Assembly (NCBI RefSeq): GCF_029211185.1
Contig: NZ_JARGDO010000009.1
Location: 1-64,000, forward strand
DNA length: 64,000 nucleotides
Direction of reading: 5' to 3'
Source: Tessaracoccus caeni
GTDB taxonomy: Bacteria > Actinomycetota > Actinomycetes > Propionibacteriales > Propionibacteriaceae
Numbering within the stretch: the stretch's first letter is position 1; each line of letters opens with the position of its first letter. Below the pieces are notes generated by a model, which saw only the letters and a list, made by a program, of their open reading frames with translations, was not told the DNA's origin and made no database searches. The position numbers and the translations under genes are program-made. This document shows, piece by piece, positions 7,836 through 13,993 of the stretch.

Positions 7836-7968
7836 GGTCTGCGCCGCGATCGGGTGTGAGGACGGAGCGCGCCCAAGAGACCAGTTATCCACAGATCTGG
7901 ACTGGGGCTACCGAGGGATGGTGCGGAGGTAGTTGGATCGGGAGGCATGACGGAGAGGGGGAGTTACG

Positions 7969-8532
7969 ATGAGTGCCATGACCACCGAGGCGCCGAGCTT
8001 CCTGCCCCACGGGCGGGAGTTGACGCGTGCCGATCTGGAAGCGCTGCCCGATGACGGGCACCGATACGAGCTCATTGACGGGGTGCTCGTCGTGACTCCC
8101 GCGCCTAGGTTCCGTCATCAAAGCACAGTGAGTCTTCTCCATATCGTTCTCCACGAAGCCCTGCCCGATGGCCTGGTTGTTCTTTTTGCGCCCTTCGATG
8201 TCGTGCTCGCCGACGACACAGTGATTCAGCCTGACCTGCTCGTCGCGCCGCGTGATGCGTTCACCGAGGCCGATCTGCCGACGGCCCCGTTGCTGGCCGT
8301 GGAGGTGTTGTCGCCGTCCACGCGTGGCATCGATCTGCTCTTGAAGAAGGACCGCCTCCAGAGGGCTGGGTGTCCGAACTACTGGGTCGTCGATCCCGAC
8401 GAGCCCTCGATCGTGGCCTGGGCTCTCTCGGATGGGACGTATCAGGAGGTCGCCCGTGCTTCCGGTGCCGAACTATTCGACATCACCCAGCCCTTCGCAG
8501 TGCGTTTCTCGCCGGAGTCGCTTACCCACTGA
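7969..8532 (+). CDS. Uma2-family (DUF820) putative endonuclease
   Basis: 187 aa. PD-(D/E)XK-like fold of the Uma2 family: ELIDGVLVVTPAP near the N-terminus, the acidic residues in VIQPDLLVAP and LLAVEVLSPST, and the basic KKDRLQ that follows. The GYWVVDP-like end is present as PNYWVVDPDE. Members are abundant orphan genes of uncertain role and are often mobile. The ATG at 7969 follows GGAGAGGGGGAG; the ATG at 7978 is an alternative. No partner gene is adjacent. Confidence 0.87.
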   Translation: MSAMTTEAPSFLPHGRELTRADLEALPDDGHRYELIDGVLVVTPAPRFRHQSTVSLLHIVLHEALPDGLVVLFAPFDVVLADDTVIQPDLLVAPRDAFTEADLPTAPLLAVEVLSPSTRGIDLLLKKDRLQRAGCPNYWVVDPDEPSIVAWALSDGTYQEVARASGAELFDITQPFAVRFSPESLTH

Positions 8533-8579
8533 GCGAGCGGCATCCAGGTTGTCCTTAGGGTTGCCGTGCTGCTCAATGC

Positions 8580-8635
8580 GTCCTTAACCGCTTGCTAACC
8601 CACCGAAGTCGGTGGGTTAGCAAGCGGTTAAGGAC
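8580..8635. repeat. Near-perfect palindrome with 27-bp arms
   Basis: Arms 8580-8606 (GTCCTTAACCGCTTGCTAAC then CCACCGA) and 8609-8635 are exact complements, separated by only AG. It lies after the Uma2 gene. It could be a terminator, but the length and perfection suggest a hairpin repeat or mobile-element remnant. Confidence 0.9.
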
Positions 8636-8651
8636 TGCGGACCAACGCGAA

Positions 8652-8679
8652 GAGGCCCGGTCCATTCGGACCGGGCCTC
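8652..8679. terminator. Bidirectional terminator hairpin next to tRNA-Lys
   Basis: GAGGCCCGGTCC (8652-8663) pairs with GGACCGGGCCTC (8668-8679) around ATTC. CGCCTTTT follows on the + strand. It lies 11 bases beyond the 3' end of tRNA-Lys and can serve that gene on the minus strand and the Uma2 side on the plus strand. Confidence 0.75.
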
Positions 8680-8690
8680 TCGCCTTTTCG

Positions 8691-8763
<73 letters not shown>

Positions 8764-8818
8764 TCGCGAGGAAGAACATTACCGCGAGGGCGGCGGTTCG
8801 ACAAATCGGCGGCACGAG

Positions 8819-8892
8819 GCCCTTCGAGACGATGCCCGCTACTTTGTCACGCATCTCGCGACTGCGTTCGGGGCGGGCATCCCTCAGGGACC
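8819..8892. repeat. Repeat family C, copy 1 (intergenic)
   Basis: About 74 bp, with GATGCCCGC (8831-8839) and GCGGGCATC (8873-8881) as an inverted repeat. On the minus strand it would read ..RDKVAGIVSKG.., the same peptide that copies 2 and 3 encode inside genes. Here the frame belongs to no credible gene. The rest of 8764-9040 contains no feature I can support. Confidence 0.88.
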
Positions 8893-9040
8893 TGGGGCGG
8901 GGGCGCTGCAGGGTTGTATGGGCGACGGCCACAGCGATTGCCTGCGGTGTCCTATCAGGGCGTTTTACCAACGAAGCCAGGTGCCGTAGATGGCGTTGGA
9001 GTTGGCAAGATATTTCGGCAACGCGCCAACAGGCCCTAGG

Positions 9041-10345
9041 TCAGGCGGCGGGGGTGAGGCCGAGTTGGTCGGTGGGGACGTCCTTGGTTTCGCGGGCCGT
9101 CAGGGCGCTGGCTGCAGCGATCACGCAGATCACGGCGGTGAAAGCCGAGATGACAACCCACCCTCCCTCGCGGACGCCGCCAAGGCCGGCGACGATCGAC
9201 GGGGCGAAGCCGGCCATCAGGAAGCCCAGCTGAGTGCCGATCGCCATGCCGGAGAAACGCACCCGGGCGCTGAACATCTCGCCGTAGAACGACGGCCACA
9301 CGGCGTTGGCGGCGGCGTAGCCGAAGGAGAAGGTGACGATCGCCAACAGGAACGTCAGCACGGTGTTCCCTGAGCCCATCGACAGCATGTAGAACGGCAT
9401 GAACACCGCGGAGGAGACGGCGCCGTAGATGAACACCGGCTTGCGGCCGATACGGTCGGCCAGTATCCCGAACAGCGGCTGGGTGCCGAGCGCGACGATG
9501 TTGGCCGCCACCACCAGCCACAGCGTGAGCGACTCCTGCAGGCCCACCTCCTTGCCGTAGGCCAGGGCGAGGTTGCCGAACACCGTCGAGACGGCGGCGA
9601 TGAAGGCGCAGAGGACGACGCGGATCACGTCGCGCCAGTGGTCGCGCATCAGCGGGATGAGCGGCACCTTGGCGATCTCGCCGCCCTTCTTGGCGTCCTC
9701 GAAGACCGGGGTCTCGTGCAGGCTGCGGCGGATGAAGAACGCGACGAGCACCACCAGGGCGCTCAGCCAGAACGGGACGCGCCAGCCCCAGCTGTACTTG
9801 ATCTCGTCAGGCAGGGCGACAACCGGGATGAAGATCAGCGCGGCGAGGATCTGGCCGCCCTGCGTGCCGGTCAGCGTCCAGGAGGTGAAGAAGGAACGAC
9901 GGTCGTCGGGCGCATGTTCCAGAGTCAACGACGACGCCCCCGCCTGCTCGCCGGCCGCGGACAGGCCCTGCATCAGGCGACAGAGCACCAGCAGCGCCGG
10001 CGCCCACCACCCGATCTGGCTGAAAGTGGGCAGGCAGCCGATGATGAAGGTGGACCCGCCCATCAGGATCAGCGTGAACATCAGCACCTTCTGGCGTCCG
10101 ATCCGGTCGCCGAAGTGACCCAGCACGACGGCGCCCAGCGGTCGGGCGATGTAGGCGAAGCCGAACGTGGCGAACGACATCACCAGCGACGCCTGGTCGT
10201 TGCTGCCGAAGAAGATCACCGGGAAGATCAGCGCCGAGGCGGAGCCGAAGATGAAGAAGTCGTAGTACTCCACGGCGCTGCCCATGAAACTCGCCACGGC
10301 GGCGCGCACCGGCGTGCGGCGTGGGCTAGGTGTCGTCGTCGACAT
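9041..10345 (-). CDS. MFS transporter, metabolite:H+ symporter family, probable shikimate/quinate importer
   Basis: 434 aa with about 12 membrane segments. SVEYYDFF-type start (GSAVEYYDFFIFG) and GHFGDRIGRQK / DRIGRKP loops are typical of the MHS (metabolite:H+ symporter) family that includes E. coli ShiA and YhjE. The start has a good ribosome site (AAGGAGCCTCG before ATG). It lies 23 bp downstream of the shikimate/quinate dehydrogenase in the same orientation, which suggests that its substrate is shikimate or quinate. That is an inference from context; proline/betaine-type substrates are not excluded. Confidence 0.87.
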   Translation of the reverse strand: MSTTTPSPRRTPVRAAVASFMGSAVEYYDFFIFGSASALIFPVIFFGSNDQASLVMSFATFGFAYIARPLGAVVLGHFGDRIGRQKVLMFTLILMGGSTFIIGCLPTFSQIGWWAPALLVLCRLMQGLSAAGEQAGASSLTLEHAPDDRRSFFTSWTLTGTQGGQILAALIFIPVVALPDEIKYSWGWRVPFWLSALVVLVAFFIRRSLHETPVFEDAKKGGEIAKVPLIPLMRDHWRDVIRVVLCAFIAAVSTVFGNLALAYGKEVGLQESLTLWLVVAANIVALGTQPLFGILADRIGRKPVFIYGAVSSAVFMPFYMLSMGSGNTVLTFLLAIVTFSFGYAAANAVWPSFYGEMFSARVRFSGMAIGTQLGFLMAGFAPSIVAGLGGVREGGWVVISAFTAVICVIAAASALTARETKDVPTDQLGLTPAA

Positions 10346-10368
10346 CGAGGCTCCTTATTTTCTTTTTG

Positions 10369-11256
10369 TCAGTTGCGTTGTTCCGCGGCCAGCAGGTGCA
10401 GGAAGTGCTGTCGCATGCGTTCGGGGTCGGGCTGCAGCCCGGTGATCAGCTCCATCGCCTCGACGGCCTGGAAGACGGCCATTCGCCCGCCGTCGAGAGT
10501 GGCGCAGCCCCAGCCTCGCGCGACCGTGAGCAAGCGGGTCTGGAGCGGGCGGTAAACGATGTCGGACACCCACAGCTCGGGACGCAGCAGATCCTCGTCG
10601 AGCGGCATGCCCGGGTGATGGTGCATTCCGATGGGGGTGCAGTTCACCAGGCCGGTGGCGTCGCGGAGGATGTCGGGGAGGTCCGACGGCGAGCCGGAGT
10701 CCACGGTCGCCGCACGTCGATGCCCCAGCGAGGATGCCAGCTCGGCGGCGCGGTCGGCGTCGACGTCGACGATGGTGAGCCGTTCTGCGCCCAGTCGCAG
10801 CAGCGCGTCAGCCACGCCGCTGCCGCCGCCACCCGCGCCCAACAGGACGATGTCGCTCAGGTCGGCCCCGGGCATGCCGGCGCGGAAGGCGCGCTCGTAT
10901 CCGCTGGTATCGGTGTTGTAGCCGACCATGCCGGCCTCGGTGAAGATGACGGTGTTGACGGATCCCAGCCGCAGCGCGGTCGGATCGACGTGGTCCAGCA
11001 GGTCCACCACCTGCCGCTTGCACGGGAACGTGATGTTCAGGGCGTCGTAGCCGAGTGCGCGCGCCCAGCTGAGGATCTCGGGCAGCTGGTCGGCCGTCAG
11101 GCCGAGGGCATCGAGATCGATCGGGCGGTAGACGTAGCTGACCCCGAGCGCCGCGGCCTCGGCCATGTGCATGGGAGGGGTGAACGACGGCAGTACGCCG
11201 GAACCGATCAACCCGACCAGGTAAGGCCGCCTCGGTGCGGCAGTGGGGGACGTCAC
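10369..11256 (-). CDS. aroE: Shikimate/quinate 5-dehydrogenase
   Basis: 295 aa. N-terminal substrate domain: LIGSGVLPSFTPPMH, the catalytic lysine in NITFPCKRQVVDLLD, VNTVI and GYNTDTSG. The Rossmann domain has GAGGGGSGVADAL, then IVDVDADRA; an acidic D at that strand end favours NAD over NADP. The opening GSGVLPSFTPPMH is like corynebacterial quinate/shikimate dehydrogenases rather than biosynthetic AroE. A catabolic or salvage role fits the adjacent transporter. The start is GTG at 11256. Confidence 0.86.
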   Translation of the reverse strand: MTSPTAAPRRPYLVGLIGSGVLPSFTPPMHMAEAAALGVSYVYRPIDLDALGLTADQLPEILSWARALGYDALNITFPCKRQVVDLLDHVDPTALRLGSVNTVIFTEAGMVGYNTDTSGYERAFRAGMPGADLSDIVLLGAGGGGSGVADALLRLGAERLTIVDVDADRAAELASSLGHRRAATVDSGSPSDLPDILRDATGLVNCTPIGMHHHPGMPLDEDLLRPELWVSDIVYRPLQTRLLTVARGWGCATLDGGRMAVFQAVEAMELITGLQPDPERMRQHFLHLLAAEQRN

Positions 11257-11274
11257 GGGGGACAGCGTAATTGC

Positions 11275-11283
11275 TATGACATA
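11275..11283. promoter_or_regulatory. Possible operator upstream of the dehydrogenase gene
   Basis: TATGACATA is a 4-1-4 palindrome 19 bases upstream of the GTG start, in an AT-rich patch (TAATTGCTATGACATAAC) that should also hold the promoter. Such short spaced palindromes are often GntR/IclR-type sites. No regulator gene is adjacent. Confidence 0.3.
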
Positions 11284-11328
11284 ACCTGTGTCGCCGCGCT
11301 CACTGGGCGGGACGACGGCAGCGGGACG

Positions 11329-12504
11329 TCAGCCGAGGAGAGCCGGTGCGAGCCGCCGCCACCGTGGCCGGAAGGAGTAGACGCAGGCCAGCCGCACCAG
11401 CGCGCTCTGCTCGTAGGCGTCGATGCTCGCGGTGGGGCAGCCGAGTTGTGAGGCGGCTCGATCGACGGCGTCGCGGACGGTGGTGGACTGCGCATCGGTC
11501 CAGAGTCGTTGCAGACGACGGAGCCTGGCGTGAGCGCGGAGGTTGCCGAGGTCGAGGGCAGGGTCGCCCAGGCAGGCGGTGTCGAGGTCGATGATCCCTG
11601 GTCCCAGATTGGGATGCCACAGGAGCTGCTTGTCGTGCAGATCGCGGTGGATCGGGCGCCACGACTCGGTGTCGGGGAGGGAGGAGAGAGCGGCGACGGC
11701 GCCGTCGCGCGCATCGGCGAGCCGGAGTTGGGCGTCGCCCTCCGGGAAGACGGCCTTCGACGTCCAGTCGTCCAGCACCCTTACCTCGGCCGCGACATCG
11801 TGGACAGGCGCGGGTGGAGCGGTCCGGGAGACGGCGGCCATCCAGGCGGTCAGGGTCTCGTCCCAGGCCCGGTGCCACAGCTCGTCCGACCAGGAGGTGG
11901 CATCGTGCAGGCTCGCCCCGGCGACGGCGGAGAAGGTGACGGTGGAGGAGCCGTGGGCCAGCACCTCGGGGGTGCGGAAGGCGGAGGCGAAGGTCGTCGC
12001 ATGGTCCATGCCCTGCAGGATCTTGGCCGCGCGCTTCCGGCGGACCACCTTGGTGAAGGCGCCGTCGGCCCCTCGGACCACCGCTCGCTTGCCGGGTCGA
12101 TGCGAGACGACGGTGCCGGCGGTTCGGGTGAGCGCCTCGGCCAGGGCGGGCAGGGCTGGGTCGGTGCCGGGTACCAGGGCGGTGAGTCGCCCGGCGTCCC
12201 AGGAGCCGCCCCGGATGCGCCCGTGGAGGCGGAGCTCGACGCTGAGGCGCGGGCCCCTGTCGGGCCAGGCGCGGGCGACGCGCCAAGCCTCATCTCCCAA
12301 GACCACCCATTCGGGGAGCTGGGTCGGTGCCACAGCGCCCTTCGAGACGATGCCCGCAGCTTTGTCACTCGTCTCGTGACCCTGCACAGGGCGGGCACCC
12401 CTCAGGGACCCGTGGTCGGGTGATGCTGTCGTGGTTGGGTGGGGCTCGTGGTCGAGTGATGCTGTCGTGGTTGGGTGGGGCTCGTGGTTCGGCTGAGCGG
12501 TCAT
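11329..12504 (-). CDS. Phosphotransferase of the aminoglycoside-kinase-like fold (APH), with N-terminal repeat insertions
   Basis: 391 aa. The kinase catalytic loop HRDLHDKQLLW and the metal-binding GIIDLDTACLGDPALDL show the APH/choline-kinase fold. The first 56 residues or so look added: QPNHEPHPTTTA repeats (36-bp DNA units), then the family C repeat read as ETSDKAAGIVSKG (residues about 32-56). Authentic sequence seems to begin at LPEWVVLGDEAWRVARA. Last gene of the glycosyltransferase operon; its ATG overlaps the upstream stop by 4 bases. It probably phosphorylates a sugar or lipid-linked intermediate, not an antibiotic; this is inferred from context. Confidence 0.82.
   Translation of the reverse strand: MTAQPNHEPHPTTTASLDHEPHPTTTASPDHGSLRGARPVQGHETSDKAAGIVSKGAVAPTQLPEWVVLGDEAWRVARAWPDRGPRLSVELRLHGRIRGGSWDAGRLTALVPGTDPALPALAEALTRTAGTVVSHRPGKRAVVRGADGAFTKVVRRKRAAKILQGMDHATTFASAFRTPEVLAHGSSTVTFSAVAGASLHDATSWSDELWHRAWDETLTAWMAAVSRTAPPAPVHDVAAEVRVLDDWTSKAVFPEGDAQLRLADARDGAVAALSSLPDTESWRPIHRDLHDKQLLWHPNLGPGIIDLDTACLGDPALDLGNLRAHARLRRLQRLWTDAQSTTVRDAVDRAASQLGCPTASIDAYEQSALVRLACVYSFRPRWRRLAPALLG
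12337..12410. repeat. Repeat family C, copy 2 (inside a phosphotransferase gene)
   Basis: GCCCTTCGAGACGATGCCCG at the left end, with the GATGCCCGC ... GCGGGCACC inverted repeat, as in copies 1 and 3. Read on the minus strand it adds about 25 codons in frame, ending TSDKAAGIVSKG. Confidence 0.9.
12411..12490. repeat. Tandem 36-bp repeat at the 5' end of a phosphotransferase gene
   Basis: Units 12411-12446 and 12447-12482 differ at one base in the core; a partial third unit follows. On the minus strand each encodes the 12-residue unit DHEPHPTTTAS plus one residue. It abuts family C copy 2. Confidence 0.92.
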
Positions 12505-13910
12505 GGGAGGGTCTCCAGCGAGGGGGTGATGCCCAGGGTGTGGGCGGCCAGGTCGATGCGGCGTTCGGTTTCGGCTTGCCAGTCAGGTTGCCAGCGCCGG
12601 AAGGGGATCAGGGCGAAGGTCAGTAGGGCGCGGGCGCGCCAGAGATCCAGATCGGGGGCCGGGCGCACGGAGGTGTAGCCGTCGAGGAAGGCGGTCTCCA
12701 GCTTCGGGGCGCCGAGCAGCATGCAGCCCGCGCTCCACCAGCCCAGGTCCGTGCCCGCCGATCCTCGGTGGCTGCGGTCGAGATCCGCGATGCGGATGGT
12801 GCTGCCGTCGGTCAGGATCTGATCGGGGGTCAGGTCGCCGTGCAGGCTGACGGTCGCCGAATGGTCCTCCGACGGACCCAGTCGCCACGCGATCTCGGCG
12901 AGCAGTTCGTCGCGGTGCGGCAGCAGCGCGGACAGCGTCTCGACCATTCCGACGAGGCCTCGTCCCGGGGCGTGCACCACGGTTGGCCCAGCGGAGCCTT
13001 CGTGCACGCCGGCGATCGCTCGCCCGGCCTGCTCTGCCGCGCGCGGATCGCGGACGGATGACAGGTCGCCGAGTCCCCAGAAGGGCGTCACGGCCGCCGT
13101 GTCGCGTCGCCGCTGGATGGTGTGCCGGATGACCGGAGCGCCCAGTCGTTCCCACTCTCCCTCTACCGCTAGGAGCGGCAGGAGGCTCTTCGCTGCCACG
13201 CGAAGCACTTGGGCGCGAGAGCCCTTCGAGACGATGCCCGCTGCTTTGCTGCTCGGCTCGCGATCCCATGCAGGGCGGGCATCCCGGGTGCTGAGGAGGG
13301 CGCCCGCGCCCGTCTCGAAGTACAGGGATCTGTGGTTGGGCTGCGTGTCGGGGCGTGGTCGGTGGTCGGGCTGCGTGTCGGGGGACAGGGGATCTGAGTC
13401 GGGGGATAGGGGATCTGAGTCGGGGGATAGGGGATCTGAGTCGGGGGATAGGGGATCTGAGTCGGGGGCGTGTGGGTCCGAGTTGGGGGAGGTGTCCGCG
13501 GTGCGGAGCACGATCCGTCGGCCGGGGTTGTAGCGCAGCACCTCGAGCTGTGGCGAGCCCTTGAGCCGTCGCCGGGCGCTGGCGAGGGGGCCGGCCAGCT
13601 GTGGATCGGACTCCACCCCACCGGTGAGCAGATGGATTCCGCGGCGGGATGCGGTGGAGACAGCTGCTCCCACCTTGGCCGCGCGGCGCAGGATGCCATC
13701 CCTCTTGTCGGTGCCGGCGGTCAGCATCGCCCAGCCGTGCTCCTCGAGCAGCGGGCCCTGGCTCCACGCCACCAGCAGGCTCTCGCCCGGCTTGACCCGC
13801 AGCGACGTGATCGCCGCCGGACGGCCGACCAGCTCGGCGAGACGTTCGGCGTCCAGCAGATCCTCGGCGCCGCCCAGGGCGATGTGATCGAACACCGCGT
13901 CGGTGATCAT
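12501..13910 (-). CDS. APH-like phosphotransferase with two in-frame insertions
   Basis: 469 aa from the ATG at 13910, chosen for its GGAGG site 5 bases upstream; the frame is open to 14009, but that part overlaps the ABC gene. VSLHGDLTPDQIL (catalytic loop) and IRIADLDRSHRGSAGTDLGWW (metal-binding loop) mark the kinase fold. The N-lobe strand LRYNPGRRIVLRT is followed by PDSDPLS repeats (residues about 149-177), then by family C peptide PSSKAAGIVSKG (about 207-230), before the lobe resumes at AQVLRVAAK. So two insertions sit in one N-lobe loop. Coupled to the next gene by ATGA. Substrate unknown. Confidence 0.82.
   Translation of the reverse strand: MITDAVFDHIALGGAEDLLDAERLAELVGRPAAITSLRVKPGESLLVAWSQGPLLEEHGWAMLTAGTDKRDGILRRAAKVGAAVSTASRRGIHLLTGGVESDPQLAGPLASARRRLKGSPQLEVLRYNPGRRIVLRTADTSPNSDPHAPDSDPLSPDSDPLSPDSDPLSPDSDPLSPDTQPDHRPRPDTQPNHRSLYFETGAGALLSTRDARPAWDREPSSKAAGIVSKGSRAQVLRVAAKSLLPLLAVEGEWERLGAPVIRHTIQRRRDTAAVTPFWGLGDLSSVRDPRAAEQAGRAIAGVHEGSAGPTVVHAPGRGLVGMVETLSALLPHRDELLAEIAWRLGPSEDHSATVSLHGDLTPDQILTDGSTIRIADLDRSHRGSAGTDLGWWSAGCMLLGAPKLETAFLDGYTSVRPAPDLDLWRARALLTFALIPFRRWQPDWQAETERRIDLAAHTLGITPSLETLP
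13221..13290. repeat. Repeat family C, copy 3 (inside a phosphotransferase gene)
   Basis: Starts GCCCTTCGAGACGATGCCCG, as copies 1 and 2 do, with GATGCCCGC (13233-13241) and GCGGGCATC (13275-13283). The minus strand reads RDARPAWDREPSSKAAGIVSKG-type peptide, in frame with the host gene. The right boundary is less clear than in the other copies. Confidence 0.85.
13380..13463. repeat. Tandem 21-bp repeat, four units, in a phosphotransferase gene
   Basis: GGGGGATAGGGGATCTGAGT plus C repeats at 13401, 13422 and 13443, with a one-base variant at 13380. On the minus strand each unit adds PDSDPLS, keeping the frame because 21 is divisible by 3. Copy number is likely to vary by slippage. Confidence 0.93.
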
Positions 13911-13993
13911 CGGATCCTCCCCGCAAGGCGAGTTGTGGCGCGAGCGCGGGCCGGTGTTGGCGCGGCGCGGCAGGCCTGGATGTCGGTGAGCAT
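13907..13993 (-). CDS. 28-codon mini-ORF between the ABC transporter and phosphotransferase genes
   Basis: MLTDIQACRAAPTPARARAT.. then TRLAGRIR and TGA. Its ATG overlaps the ABC stop (TGATG), and its TGA overlaps the phosphotransferase start (ATGA). A strong AGGAGG lies 7 bases before its ATG, inside the end of the ABC gene. The gap between the larger genes is therefore completely bridged by one well-initiated reading frame. It may be a real small protein or a translational-coupling device. The Arg/Ala-rich composition is also what chance GC-rich frames give, so the protein itself is uncertain. Confidence 0.4.
   Translation of the reverse strand: MLTDIQACRAAPTPARARATTRLAGRIR

Noticed and set aside
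7885-7893. DnaA-box-like TTATCCACA
   Set aside because: A single site with no cluster, no AT-rich unwinding region and no dnaA/dnaN nearby, so it is not an origin.
13380-13463. CRISPR-like array of 21-bp repeats
   Set aside because: Units are directly adjacent with no spacers, inside a coding frame, and no cas genes are near.
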